This document shows positions 45,417 through 54,966 of a stretch of DNA of 64,000 nt, piece by piece. Below the pieces are notes generated by a model. It did no database searches. It was not told where the DNA came from and saw only the letters and a list, made by a program, of their open reading frames with translations. The DNA lies in contig JAYQIQ010000004.1 of the NCBI GenBank assembly GCA_038141705.1, forward strand, positions 372,001-436,000, read 5' to 3'. The DNA is from Eutrophomonas brisbanensis (GTDB lineage Bacteria; Pseudomonadota; Gammaproteobacteria; Burkholderiales; Eutrophovitaceae). Within the stretch, counting starts at the first letter, position 1; every line of letters starts with the position of its first letter. The position numbers were made by a program, and so were the translations under genes.

Positions 45417-46733
45417 TTAACTCAGACCTTTAAACGGAGAGTTACGTTCACACCACGCAGCGGTAGACAAGAGATAATTATCCTCATCGACTGCCCCCAC
45501 AATTTGTAACCCGAGTGGTAGCCCTCTAGGACCTAGCCCCGTGGGAATGGTGATCGCAGGCGCCCCGACTAGCGTCCAAATTGAGCAGAAACTTGGGTCT
45601 CCTGTGACGTTGAGGGTATCCGGCGCTTCTCCAGTTGCAGGAGGAGTAATGATCGCTGAGTATCCTCGATCTATAAAAGACGCGAAGTTATTTTGGAGTG
45701 CGTTTTTCTTTTTAATGGCGTCCTTAAACTGCGTCTCGGTTATTCGGTCTCCCTCCTCTAATGTACTAATCAAAAAGTCAGAGAAATATCCTCGATATTC
45801 AGCACGAACCGCCTTTGAAACCTTGGCTGCCTCGTGCAACATAATCGTGCGTTGAACTTTGTGAGCTCGGTCAAATTCCCCTCCCACCTCAATCACGTCA
45901 ATCGTCGCTCCTGCTTGTCGCAAACGATTAATATCGGATTCAAATTGGATACGTGCTTCATTGCTCGCCAGATACCATGAAGGGGAGCGCACAGCAGCCA
46001 GACGCGGGGCATTTTTAAGTGGCGCTGCAAGAGGCGAGATCCCAGATCTTCGATCAGTCAAACATGACGCGAGTAGCGCAGCGTCAGCGACATCTCTAGC
46101 AAATACCCCGGGCTGATCTAATGAGGGCGAGAAAGGCATGATGCCATCTGTGGCGACAAGCCCTCGTGACATCTTGTATCCCACAATTCCACAGTAAGCG
46201 GCAGGCCGAATTACCGATCCATTCGTTTGAGTACCGATAGCCCCCGCGACGAAACCGGCAGCTACCGCAGCCGCAGATCCACTTGAGGACCCACCAGGGG
46301 AGTGACTGGTGTTCCAAGGATTTCGTGTTTTCGATGGAACCATGAATGCCGCCTCAGTGGTCACGGTTTTTCCAAAGACAAAAGCACCGGCACGCTCTAG
46401 CCGTAAAACGATCTCTGCCGACACTTCGGGAATAAATCCTTGATACAAACAGGCACCCATCTCGGTTGGAACCCCTGCAGTAAAAATATTATCTTTCACA
46501 CCAATTGGGATACCGTGTAACGGGTGTGCAGCCCTCCATGGTGCTGCCGCTCGGTCAGCTACCTTTGCAATATCAAGTGCCCGGTCACGATCAAGCCACT
46601 GCCACGATTGAATTGAGCCCTCCAAAGCGTTCACTCTTTCGAGCAAGCTAGCAACATAATCGCTTGGCTTTAATCGGCCACTTCGAATTTGAGAAGCAAC
46701 TTCGTGTAGACCCAAACGGAATAACTTCGCCAT
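45417..46733 (-). CDS. Amidase signature family hydrolase, second copy
   Basis: A 438-residue Ser-Ser-Lys amidase. Lys80 is in GIPIGVKDNI, the Gly/Ser-rich SPGGSSSGSAAAVAAG (from 145) holds the cis-Ser, and the nucleophile Ser173 is in TQTNGSVIRPA. Compared with the amidase at the left end, this one has the standard glycine-rich loop. The family includes stand-alone amidases for aryl or carbamoyl substrates. No GatBC is present, so a role in tRNA charging is unlikely. The substrate is unknown. Confidence 0.88.
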   Translation of the reverse strand: MAKLFRLGLHEVASQIRSGRLKPSDYVASLLERVNALEGSIQSWQWLDRDRALDIAKVADRAAAPWRAAHPLHGIPIGVKDNIFTAGVPTEMGACLYQGFIPEVSAEIVLRLERAGAFVFGKTVTTEAAFMVPSKTRNPWNTSHSPGGSSSGSAAAVAAGFVAGAIGTQTNGSVIRPAAYCGIVGYKMSRGLVATDGIMPFSPSLDQPGVFARDVADAALLASCLTDRRSGISPLAAPLKNAPRLAAVRSPSWYLASNEARIQFESDINRLRQAGATIDVIEVGGEFDRAHKVQRTIMLHEAAKVSKAVRAEYRGYFSDFLISTLEEGDRITETQFKDAIKKKNALQNNFASFIDRGYSAIITPPATGEAPDTLNVTGDPSFCSIWTLVGAPAITIPTGLGPRGLPLGLQIVGAVDEDNYLLSTAAWCERNSPFKGLS

Positions 46734-46788
46734 CTAATCTAACGCTCCTAAAAAGTATTGAACTGAAAATGAATGAAACATAAAAAGC

Positions 46789-47766
46789 TTAAGCACTTAA
46801 CACTTCAGGGTTTAATATATTCGGCGGGAGATTTCCCTCGTACAAAGCCACCGATAAATTCATTGCAGCCGTCATTGCCATCGCTTTGCGGGTGGTCTCC
46901 GAGGCGCTACCGATATGAGGGGTAAGCACCACGTTGTTCAACGCGGAGAATTCATCTTTGAGCTTTGGTTCTCCTTCAAAAACATCCAAGCCGGCAGCAA
47001 AAATTTTTCCACCTCGGAGCGCTTTAATGAGGGCATCATCGTCGACAATACCACCTCTGGCGACATTCACCAAAATTGAACTACCCTTCATCATGGCCAA
47101 CTCTGTTTCACCAATGTAATGATGAGTCTCTTTGGAATAAGGCAAGATCAAAACAACGAAATCAGAGGTTCGCAGTAGCTCTTCCTTAGAGACATAGGTC
47201 GCTCTGAGTTCTGCCTCCACACTCTCCGGCGCCTTGTTACGAGTATGGTACAGCACCTTCATGTTAAAGCCAGCCACTCGTTGCGCAATAACTTTCCCGA
47301 TTCGCCCAAACCCCAAAAGGCCTAACGTAGCGCCGCACACATCCTTCCCAAGCATTTGCTTCAGGTAAACTGATTCCCAGCGACCCTCTCTTGCGAAGCG
47401 CTCACCCTCACCCATTCGCCTACTCGCGGCTATCATCAGACCAACAGCAAAGTCAGCCACGCTATCGTCGAGCACACCAGGGGTGTTCGTAACCATGACC
47501 CCTCGTTTGGTACATTCTGGAATATCAATATTGTTATAGCCAACTGCGGTATTCGCGATAATTTTTGCTCTCGGGCATAAATCTAAAAATCGTTGATCGA
47601 CCCGATCGCTAGAGGCGGTTTGAACCCCAATCGCGTCGACAAGCATTAATGCCAACTCACGATCCGAGAGCTTGCTGTCACCTTGATTAGAGGTGACATC
47701 GAAACGTTGAGAAAGATATTCAATCGTTTCATCGAATACCTCTCTTGTTACTACCACTTTTTTCAT
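46789..47766 (-). CDS. D-2-hydroxyacid dehydrogenase, glyoxylate/hydroxypyruvate reductase type
   Basis: About 325 residues. The NAD(P)-binding loop is LGLLGFGRIGKVIA. NVARGGIVDDDALI holds the catalytic Arg, GLDVFEGEP the Glu, and TPHIGSASETTR the His. This pattern fits GyaR/GhrB-like reductases of glyoxylate or hydroxypyruvate, in the cytoplasm. GGAG stands before the ATG at 47766; an in-frame ATG 13 codons upstream is less likely. It is divergent from nhaB. Confidence 0.9.
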   Translation of the reverse strand: MKKVVVTREVFDETIEYLSQRFDVTSNQGDSKLSDRELALMLVDAIGVQTASSDRVDQRFLDLCPRAKIIANTAVGYNNIDIPECTKRGVMVTNTPGVLDDSVADFAVGLMIAASRRMGEGERFAREGRWESVYLKQMLGKDVCGATLGLLGFGRIGKVIAQRVAGFNMKVLYHTRNKAPESVEAELRATYVSKEELLRTSDFVVLILPYSKETHHYIGETELAMMKGSSILVNVARGGIVDDDALIKALRGGKIFAAGLDVFEGEPKLKDEFSALNNVVLTPHIGSASETTRKAMAMTAAMNLSVALYEGNLPPNILNPEVLSA

Positions 47767-47832
47767 TATTTCTCCGCAGAAGCCTCGGTACCACCAGATA
47801 CCCAAATCCCAATAAAATCAATCGCGCTTGGA

Positions 47833-47901
47833 ACCTCCGGATGGAGGTCGGAACGTTAGATAATAACGGCTCTAGACCGAAGTATGAAGCCCCGTTCGGG
47901 G
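47833..47901 (+). promoter_or_regulatory. Structured leader upstream of nhaB
   Basis: Three inverted repeats lie in a row: ACCTCC-GGAT-GGAGGT (47833-47848), CGTTA-GATAA-TAACG (47854-47868) and CCCC-GTTC-GGGG (47890-47901). An outer GGTC/GACC pair encloses the second one but shares bases with the first helix, so the two are mutually exclusive. This looks like a folded, possibly switching leader for the sodium/proton antiporter. I cannot match it to a known riboswitch class. Confidence 0.35.
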
Positions 47902-47983
47902 AAAAATACCAAAAACCACGTGCTAAAATCGGGTACCAACAAAATTTTTTTACTCTATGTCGAGTAGTTTAAGGAGCATTTAA

Positions 47984-49582
47984 GTGTCAAGCACCAGAAG
48001 TTTACCTGCAGAATTCATCAATAATTTCCTCCAAGGGACCCCAAATTGGTACAAATTAACGATCGTAGCTTTCCTTATTGCGAATCCTATTCTTGTTAAT
48101 ACTGTTGGACCATTCGTTACGGGATGGATTCTGATACTGCAATTCATCTTCACTTTGGCTATGGCGCTCAAGGCTTACCCGTTAGCCCCGGGCGGGCTAC
48201 TTGCAATCGAGGCCGTCGCACTGGGCATGACTTCACCCGGAACGGTATATCACGAGACCGTTGTAAATTTCCCAGTAATTCTTTTGCTGATGTTCATGGT
48301 TGCTGGCATTTACTTTATGAAGGGACTTTTACTCTTCTTGTTCACAAAAGTACTACTAGGCGTAAGAAGTAAGGCGCTTCTATCGTTGATGTTTTCGTTC
48401 ATGGGGGCGTTTCTATCTGCGTTTTTAGACGCCCTCACAGTTACCGCAGTAATAATCTCAGTAGCAGTCGGGTTTTACGGCATTTACCACAGAGTCGCTT
48501 CCGGTAAGTCTTTCTATGATGACCACGATATCACCAATAAAAGCTCTGTAGATTCATCTCATGAAGGAGACCTCGATCAATTTAAAGCCTTCTTGCGTAA
48601 CTTACTAATGCATGGGGCTGTAGGAACGGCGCTAGGTGGCGTATGTACATTGGTCGGAGAGCCACAGAACCTACTGATTGCAGCCAAAGCTCATTGGACC
48701 TTTACAGAATTTTTCTTCCGCATGGCGCCAGTAACGATGCCAGTATTGGTCATCGGCCTTCTTACTTGCCTACTAATAGAAAAACTCAACTGGTTTGGTT
48801 ACGGGAAACTACTTCCAGAAAACGTTCGGAACGTTCTTGTAGCATTCGATCAAGAAGAACAAAAGAAAAGGACGAAAGCGGATCAGGCAAAATTAATCAT
48901 TCAGGCGATTGCCGGTATATGGCTAATTGTTGCATTGGCCCTTCATCTTGCCGAGGTTGGCATTATTGGACTGTCGGTTATCGTTATCATTACGGCCCTC
49001 AATGGCATTACCGAAGAACATGAAATTGGGCATGCGTTCACCGAGGCTCTTCCATTTACCGCTTTACTCGTGGTTTTTTTCGCGATCGTAGCGGTGATTC
49101 AAGACCAGAACCTGTTTGGAGACATCATTCACTACGGACTGAGCATTGATGCTACACATCAAGCAGGGATCTTTTACATGTTAAACGGCATCCTATCCGC
49201 TATCAGTGATAATGTGTTTGTAGCGACCGTATACATAAACGAGGTAGCAAAGGCACTTGAGGCAGGGATCATTAATAGGGATCAATTTGACGTTTTGGCT
49301 GTGGCAATAAACACGGGAACAAATATTCCAAGCGTTGCAACACCCAACGGACAAGCTGCGTTTTTGTTTCTGCTAACTTCAGCGGTTGCCCCACTAATAG
49401 GGCTCTCTTACGGTCGCATGGTTTGGATGGCGCTACCCTACACAGTCAGTATGACGCTCGTTGGTCTGGCGGCATGTTATTACACGCTCGACCCGGTGAC
49501 CGAGACCATGTATGAAAAGGGATTAATCAATCACCACACAGAGCTCGCAGGAGACTCTGGAGCAGGGGCCGATCATCATTAA
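47984..49582 (+). CDS. nhaB: Na+/H+ antiporter NhaB
   Basis: A 532-residue polytopic inner-membrane antiporter. The NhaB pattern is clear from the start (FLQGTPNWYKLTIVAFLIANPILV) through FLDALTVTAVIISVAVGFYGIYH and GGVCTLVGEPQNLLIAA to SDNVFVATVYINEV and GTNIPSVATPNGQAAFLFLL. It expels Na+ in exchange for protons and is consistent with a saline habitat, though freshwater bacteria also have it. The start is GTG at 47984 behind AAGGAG. No frameshift. Confidence 0.94.
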   Translation: MSSTRSLPAEFINNFLQGTPNWYKLTIVAFLIANPILVNTVGPFVTGWILILQFIFTLAMALKAYPLAPGGLLAIEAVALGMTSPGTVYHETVVNFPVILLLMFMVAGIYFMKGLLLFLFTKVLLGVRSKALLSLMFSFMGAFLSAFLDALTVTAVIISVAVGFYGIYHRVASGKSFYDDHDITNKSSVDSSHEGDLDQFKAFLRNLLMHGAVGTALGGVCTLVGEPQNLLIAAKAHWTFTEFFFRMAPVTMPVLVIGLLTCLLIEKLNWFGYGKLLPENVRNVLVAFDQEEQKKRTKADQAKLIIQAIAGIWLIVALALHLAEVGIIGLSVIVIITALNGITEEHEIGHAFTEALPFTALLVVFFAIVAVIQDQNLFGDIIHYGLSIDATHQAGIFYMLNGILSAISDNVFVATVYINEVAKALEAGIINRDQFDVLAVAINTGTNIPSVATPNGQAAFLFLLTSAVAPLIGLSYGRMVWMALPYTVSMTLVGLAACYYTLDPVTETMYEKGLINHHTELAGDSGAGADHH

Positions 49583-49640
49583 CTACAGCTTACTCATTGC
49601 TTTTGGCTATGGCGACGCGTTTTCCACTCATAAGAAACGA

Positions 49641-50162
49641 CTAGTTTCCATATCCAAAGGACCAAAAAGTAGATGCGATCGATCCGGAAACTGCAAGAAG
49701 CGACAGACCAATAGCGATATGTTGACCAACAGCAAGAAATTTATCGATCCACCCCACCACCAAGTCACTGGCTTGGTATGCGACTCCTGCCAGTAGATTC
49801 TCGTCGGCAGACACTCGGTCATCTAAAACAAAAGAGCCAATTTTATTTGCTAATACGTATATTGGAGCGAATGTCAGTGGATTCGTAATTAGCGTAGCCG
49901 AGACGGCAGCTATGATATTTCCCCGTAGCCAGACCGCTGCAAGCGCTGCAATCGGGATCTGCGCAAGAGGAATTAGAAAACCAAAGAAAATGCCGATTGC
50001 AACACCCAGCGCGACCCCTTTACGATTCAAGTGCCAAAGTCGAGGGTGATGCAACGCCGGACCAATCCAACCAATCCACCGATTACCCCTGATAGAATCT
50101 GCCGTCGGAAGTTTGCTCCTCAACCGATGACGCCACTTCCGAAATTTGGTCTGTGATTTCAA
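49641..50162 (-). CDS. DUF2062 membrane protein
   Basis: A 173-residue protein with a basic N-terminus, two or three membrane segments (ALGVAIGIFFGFLIPLAQIPIAALAAVWLRGNIIAAVSATLITNP is the first hairpin region) and a C-terminal helix. The run NPLTFAPIYVLANKIGS is characteristic of DUF2062. The function is unknown. It follows lutC on the same strand 42 bases downstream and may share its transcript. Confidence 0.85.
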   Translation of the reverse strand: MKSQTKFRKWRHRLRSKLPTADSIRGNRWIGWIGPALHHPRLWHLNRKGVALGVAIGIFFGFLIPLAQIPIAALAAVWLRGNIIAAVSATLITNPLTFAPIYVLANKIGSFVLDDRVSADENLLAGVAYQASDLVVGWIDKFLAVGQHIAIGLSLLAVSGSIASTFWSFGYGN

Positions 50163-50204
50163 ATTAGTAACCGATTCGACAACAGGTCCATTTAGCAGAG
50201 ACTT

Positions 50205-50852
50205 TTAATCGTTAACAATAATAATGTGAACTCGATATGGCCCATGCGCACCGTACACAAGCGTCATCTCAATGTCTGCTGTCCTCGACGGGCCAGAAAT
50301 AAAATTTACCTGGCGCGGAAGTCCAGATGGTCTCTCTCGAAGAAATCCCCAGACATCCTCCATGGTTTTAAGTATTTGACGTTTTCGTACTACCGCAATG
50401 TGAGTTTCCGGTAACAAACTAGAGGTCGCATGCTGATCAGGACTCGACAATAGAACTAAAGTCCCAGTTTCCGCTATCGCACAATCACAGCCCGTCACCC
50501 CAACCTTATCATCACCAGTAGCCGGCCTAAATTCCATCTCAATTTCATTTTCCGCCCAGGGTAGCTGACTAAATTCCCCCCAACACACCCCAGATCGAGG
50601 TAAGCCACTTTCAGTTAAGTATTGATTAACCAAGCCAGGTACATTCTCGATACTATCCGTTTGAGCTATCGTTGAAGCTGAGGCAACACTCTTCCGTATA
50701 AATTGTTCCTCGGGATCCCAATCTAGATTTGGCCTCGGCCCCAAAACAGGATTAGATAATCTTCCAGCCACTCTAGCTGAATCACTACCAGCGTTCCCAG
50801 CTGATTTGTTCGCCGCCCGAATTCTCGATAAGATATTTTCCCGAGCGCTCAT
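50205..50852 (-). CDS. lutC: Lactate utilization protein LutC
   Basis: A 215-residue LUD-domain protein: GVTGCDCAIAETGTLVLLSSPDQHATSSLLPETHIAVV and the FISGPSRTADIEMTLVYGAHGP end are the family signature. It forms the iron-sulfur L-lactate oxidation complex with LutA and LutB. Its ATG overlaps the lutB stop by four bases, so translation is coupled. Confidence 0.93.
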   Translation of the reverse strand: MSARENILSRIRAANKSAGNAGSDSARVAGRLSNPVLGPRPNLDWDPEEQFIRKSVASASTIAQTDSIENVPGLVNQYLTESGLPRSGVCWGEFSQLPWAENEIEMEFRPATGDDKVGVTGCDCAIAETGTLVLLSSPDQHATSSLLPETHIAVVRKRQILKTMEDVWGFLRERPSGLPRQVNFISGPSRTADIEMTLVYGAHGPYRVHIIIVND

Positions 50853-52278
50853 CGCACATCTTCCTTTTTACTCAAATTCTGTCGCTCTCCATAGATCTCT
50901 CGAAAAGTACGACCTTGTGGGGCAGCCATATCACGTTGTTTCGTCCATTCCGATCCAACCAGATAAAACTTCCGAAGGTATCTTTTTTTCCCACCGATTA
51001 ATTTTCCAATCCGAGCAACTGTCCTCGTCAAAATACTGTAAACAAAGGGCTGCATCGCAAGCGTAGCCCATACCTTTAAACCCAAGCGTTCAGCAAACGG
51101 CCTCAGGTTTCTCGTAAATTGTTTCTCTCTAAGTTTACGCATCAAATCAGGCAGTGGAATTTTCACTGGACAAACCACACCACATTGGTTGCAGAAAGTT
51201 GCTGCATTTGGCAGATCAAGTGCGTTCTCAATTCCTTTGTAGGCTGGCGTCAGCACAGACCCAATTGGTCCCGGATAAACCCATCCATAGGAGTGCCCAC
51301 CGATATTCTGGTAAACAGGACAATGATTCATACATGCCCCACACCGAATACATCTCAGGGCATCTCTTAAGTCAGAACCAAGAACCCGCGTTCGCCCAAC
51401 ATCTAAAATGATGACATGGAACTCCTCAGGCCCATCTCGATCCCCCTCGCGTTTTGGACCCGTCGTCATGGAAACGTAGTTACTGATCGATTGCCCGGTG
51501 GCCGAGCGCGGCAACAACCGGTTAATTAGAGCAAAGTCATCCAAAGTCGGAATACATTTTTCGATACTGCTTATCGCTACGTGTACTCGAGGCATCGTAG
51601 TCGTCATCCGACCATTTCCCTCGTTCGTCACGATGACGGTTGATCCAGTCTCTGCGATCATAAAGTTGGCACCCGTGATTCCCATATCTGCCGTGAGAAA
51701 GTGTGGTCTTAGAATTTCCCTAGCCTCTCGGGTGAGCGCCTCAATATCATCCAATCGAGGAGTCTGATGTTTTTCCGCAAACAGATCGGCAATATCGTCC
51801 TTTGATTTGTGGGTCGCTGGAGCAATGATATGCGATGGGTGCTCCCCGCCTGCTGGATTATGTATTCTCCGAGATCTGTTTCCTTAACCTCAATTCCGTG
51901 TCCCTCAACGAAGCGATTCAAGCCCGTTTCCTCACCAATCATCGATTTGGACTTGATAATTTTTTTTACATTATTCCGCTTAGCGATTTCGACAACTAGA
52001 GAATTAAGCTCCTCCGCAGACTCGGCCCAATGCACTACCGTTCCTTTGGCGGTTGCATTTTTTTCCCACTCCTCAAGATAGGAGTCTAGATTCTCTAGAC
52101 AATGGCTACGCATATCAGCCGCGGCTTGCCGAATTTCCTCGAGGTTGTCTAGCTCCTTAACGGCGCGTTCTCTCGCTACCACAAACTTACCCTTGGCTTT
52201 TCCAAGGGCGCTTTGAACTTTTTGGTCTCTCAACTTGAGACTTGCAGTTTTCTTAAACTGGTGTGAGGTAATTTCCAT
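50849..52278 (-). CDS. lutB: Iron-sulfur protein LutB (one frameshift)
   Basis: About 477 residues. An N-terminal LUD domain (IKSKSMIGEETGLNRFVEG, ITGANFMIAETGSTVIVTNEGNGRM) is followed by two 4Fe-4S motifs (CIRCGACMNHCP and CNQCGVVCP) and the DUF3390 tail. The frame breaks at the C4 run 51844-51847; one extra base restores QQAGEHPSHIIAPATHKSKDDIADLF. LutB carries electrons in lactate oxidation at the inner face of the membrane. Confidence 0.93.
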
Positions 52279-52298
52279 ATGCCTATTTATTGTTTGTT

Positions 52299-53045
52299 CT
52301 ACTTAGGAGTCTCATCACCAAGATTTTCCCCAGCGAGGACCTCGGCGATATGAAGTACTTTGGTTTTTGAATTTCCACGTCGTCGTAGGCGACCTTCGAT
52401 ATTCAAGATGCAGCCAAGGTCACCAAGTACTAAAGTATCAGCCCCAGATTGCTCGACTTCCTCACATTTCAAATCAGCCAAACGCCCTGAAATATCACCA
52501 TACTTGATAGAAAAGGTGCCGCCAAAACCACAACACTGCTCGGCACCAGGCATTTCCTTGATAGCAACGTGCTGAAGCTTGCTCAACAACTTACGCGGCT
52601 GCTCCTTGATGCCGAGCTCTCTCAGACCGGCGCAGGAGTCATGATAAGTGATGTCTCCCTGAAAGGAACTCTCAATATTTTCAATTCGCAGAACATTAAC
52701 AAGAAAATCGGTGAGCTCAAAAGTCCTCGCACCAAGCCACTCGGATTTCGATAAAAATTCTTTATCGCTTTCAAATAATTTTATGTAATGCTCTTTAATC
52801 ATTCCCGCACATGAGCCAGATGGGACCACCACATAATCCACATCCGCGAATTCAGAAATAAGCTTTTTTGCGAGACGCTTCGCGTTTTCACTATCGCCTG
52901 AGTTATAAGCTGGCTGTCCACAGCAAGTTTGCGTCATCGGGAAAATTACTTCGCATCCAGCATTTTCGAGGAGTTTTAATGTCGATGTCCCGATGCTGGG
53001 CCGCATTAAGTCCGCCAAACATGTAACGAATAGTCCAACCCGCAT
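52299..53045 (-). CDS. lutA: Lactate utilization protein LutA
   Basis: About 248 residues with two CCG domains (TCCGQPAYNSG and QCCGFGGTFS), which bind iron-sulfur clusters as in heterodisulfide reductase and GlpC/GlcF proteins. It is the first gene of lutABC; lutB follows 20 bases downstream. The ATG at 53045 fits the family start MRVGLFVTCL; an ATG eight codons upstream is possible. The IclR-type regulator is divergent to it. Confidence 0.93.
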   Translation of the reverse strand: MRVGLFVTCLADLMRPSIGTSTLKLLENAGCEVIFPMTQTCCGQPAYNSGDSENAKRLAKKLISEFADVDYVVVPSGSCAGMIKEHYIKLFESDKEFLSKSEWLGARTFELTDFLVNVLRIENIESSFQGDITYHDSCAGLRELGIKEQPRKLLSKLQHVAIKEMPGAEQCCGFGGTFSIKYGDISGRLADLKCEEVEQSGADTLVLGDLGCILNIEGRLRRRGNSKTKVLHIAEVLAGENLGDETPK

Positions 53046-53132
53046 TTCCGCCCCATCCTCTCGATTCAAAGCCGCAGAGCAACAACTCGGTCGGCGACTT
53101 AGAAGAAATAAAAACTATCATTCTACCAAATA

Positions 53133-53147
53133 CTGTTAGGTAAACAG
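53133..53147. promoter_or_regulatory. Candidate IclR operator between lutA and the regulator
   Basis: The palindrome CTGTT-AGGTA-AACAG (15 bases) lies in the 175-base region shared by the divergent lutA and iclR-type genes. Its size and place suit an operator of an IclR dimer. No second copy was found, so this is a suggestion from position and symmetry only. Confidence 0.3.
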
Positions 53148-53220
53148 ACTCCCAAGTCGTCGAAGGCCTGAGAATTTAAACGTTCTTGCGGCGACATAAG
53201 CTTTCCAGTAAAATTGCGCG

Positions 53221-54027
53221 ATGCACAAAAAAACGATCAATATCTCAGTGGAAAATATTAATAGTAGGACGTCGATACAGGTTATCGACCGAATGATGGA
53301 TGTAATAGACATCCTATCTAAAGCATCCGGGACGGTGAATCTCAAGGAGATTGCAAAACTATCCTGTCTTCACCCATCGACTGCCCATCGAATCCTCAAT
53401 GCGCTCGCCCACTACAACATGATTGAACGAGTGGAATCGGGAACCTACAGACTGGGTACGAAGTTCCTCGAACTTGGAAACATAACAAAAGCAAACTTAG
53501 ATTTCCGCAAAGAAGCATTACCGTTCATGCAATCGTTGCACGCAGAGCTTCAGGAAACGATCAACTTGTCAGTCCGGCAAGGGGATGAAATGGTTTACAT
53601 TGAGCGCATCTCGACCGAGAGATCCGCCATGAAGGTTGCGCATTTGGTCGGTGCCAAGGCGCCACTACATATTACGGCGGTTGGAAAGATTTTCCTTCTC
53701 GAAGACGGGCGCGAATCGACCATTGAGTACGTCCGTAGATGCGGTTTACAGACTTTTACGAAAAACACCATCAAAGACGCTCAGAGTTTGTTTGAGGAAC
53801 TCGATAGGATCAACGCGATGGGTTATGCACTGGACGATGAGGAGGCAGAGCCAGGGGTTTCGTGCATTGGAGCGGGCATCAGGGATGATTCTGGGAAGCT
53901 TGTGGCAGGACTGTCAGTATCCAGCCCCTCTAATCGGTTAAACAAATCTTGGGGAACTCAAATAAAGGATGCTGCAGAAGCGATATCAAAATCCCTCGGC
54001 TATAACTCACAAAAGAACGCTGCTTAG
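53221..54027 (+). CDS. IclR-family transcriptional regulator
   Basis: A 268-residue regulator. The winged helix (DRMMDVIDILSKASGTVNLKEIAKLSCLHPSTAHRILNALAHYNMIE) is followed by the IclR effector domain (INLSVRQGDEMVYIERIS, PLHITAVGKIFL, GYALDDEEAEPGVSCIGAGIRD). It is divergent from lutABC, so control of lactate use is the natural guess. LutR proteins known from other bacteria are GntR-type, so this would be a different choice of regulator. Confidence 0.9.
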   Translation: MHKKTINISVENINSRTSIQVIDRMMDVIDILSKASGTVNLKEIAKLSCLHPSTAHRILNALAHYNMIERVESGTYRLGTKFLELGNITKANLDFRKEALPFMQSLHAELQETINLSVRQGDEMVYIERISTERSAMKVAHLVGAKAPLHITAVGKIFLLEDGRESTIEYVRRCGLQTFTKNTIKDAQSLFEELDRINAMGYALDDEEAEPGVSCIGAGIRDDSGKLVAGLSVSSPSNRLNKSWGTQIKDAAEAISKSLGYNSQKNAA

Positions 54028-54035
54028 TTAAAGGA

Positions 54036-54896
54036 TTATGTTTTTGGCTTAGAGACTGATCGTTTCTCGAGCCACTTCTTGACGCGATTTGCGTCCCCTA
54101 GGCGCGTCAATTTTCCCCAAGAATCCAACAAGACCATTACGATCGGTCTACCAGCGATCTCCGTTTTCATGACAAGGCATTTTCCAGATTCGCTGATATA
54201 TCCTGTTTTCGATACCGAAATTTTCCAACGCGAATTCTTAACTAAACGATTAGAGTTCACATATCTCAAATTAACGTTACGTTTTCCTCTTTTAGCCTTC
54301 AAATCAAAAAGTTTAGCAGTCGAATATTGACTGATTAGCGGGTACTGGCTCGCAGCATCAACGAGTTTTGCTAGATTTGATGCGGTAGATACATTCCCCG
54401 GTCGTAGTCCGGTTGGGTCCACAAAAATCGTATCACTCATGAGCAGACTCGAGGCTTTTTGATTCATCGCTTCTACGAACGCTTCTTTTCCACCCGGGAA
54501 TGAAGTGGCTAGTGCGGACGCCGCTCGATTTTCTGACGCCATTAGGGCCAGCTTAAGTGCCTCTGCCCGGAGCAATTGTGTGCCAACTCTTAGTTTGGAT
54601 TTTGACCCCTTGAAACGATCTACGTCCGCTTTGGTGATCGTTATCGTCTCCAAAAGTGGCAAACCTGAATCTATAAGGACCATCGCCGTCATCAACTTTG
54701 TGATCGAGGCAATAGCAGTGACCTCATCCGCCCCCTTTTCAAATAAGATTTCGCCAGAAGACTGGTCAACCACTAACGCATGACCGGACTTGACGGCGGG
54801 AACGGTCGCTCTCGCCGCATGCCCCGAACTCGGGACAATCGCACCAAGAAAAACGGAAAGTAAAAAGCTAAAAAAACTAAGGAAAAATATACGCAT
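54036..54896 (-). CDS. pbpG: D-alanyl-D-alanine endopeptidase, PBP7/8 type
   Basis: A 286-residue penicillin-binding protein of the S11 family with a signal peptide (FLSFFSFLLSVFLGAIVPSSGHA). The active-site motifs are SITK (64-67), SEN (121-123) and KTG in VSKTGYISE. It cleaves D-Ala-mDAP cross-links in peptidoglycan in the periplasm. It lacks the C-terminal PBP5-like domain, so PBP7/8 (PbpG) fits better than DacA/C. It is intact. Confidence 0.9.
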   Translation of the reverse strand: MRIFFLSFFSFLLSVFLGAIVPSSGHAARATVPAVKSGHALVVDQSSGEILFEKGADEVTAIASITKLMTAMVLIDSGLPLLETITITKADVDRFKGSKSKLRVGTQLLRAEALKLALMASENRAASALATSFPGGKEAFVEAMNQKASSLLMSDTIFVDPTGLRPGNVSTASNLAKLVDAASQYPLISQYSTAKLFDLKAKRGKRNVNLRYVNSNRLVKNSRWKISVSKTGYISESGKCLVMKTEIAGRPIVMVLLDSWGKLTRLGDANRVKKWLEKRSVSKPKT

Positions 54897-54966
54897 GAAA
54901 TCTGTTACAACAAAACCCTTAAAAGCGATAACCTGTTATCTTAGTGATTATTTCATCGGTTATAAA

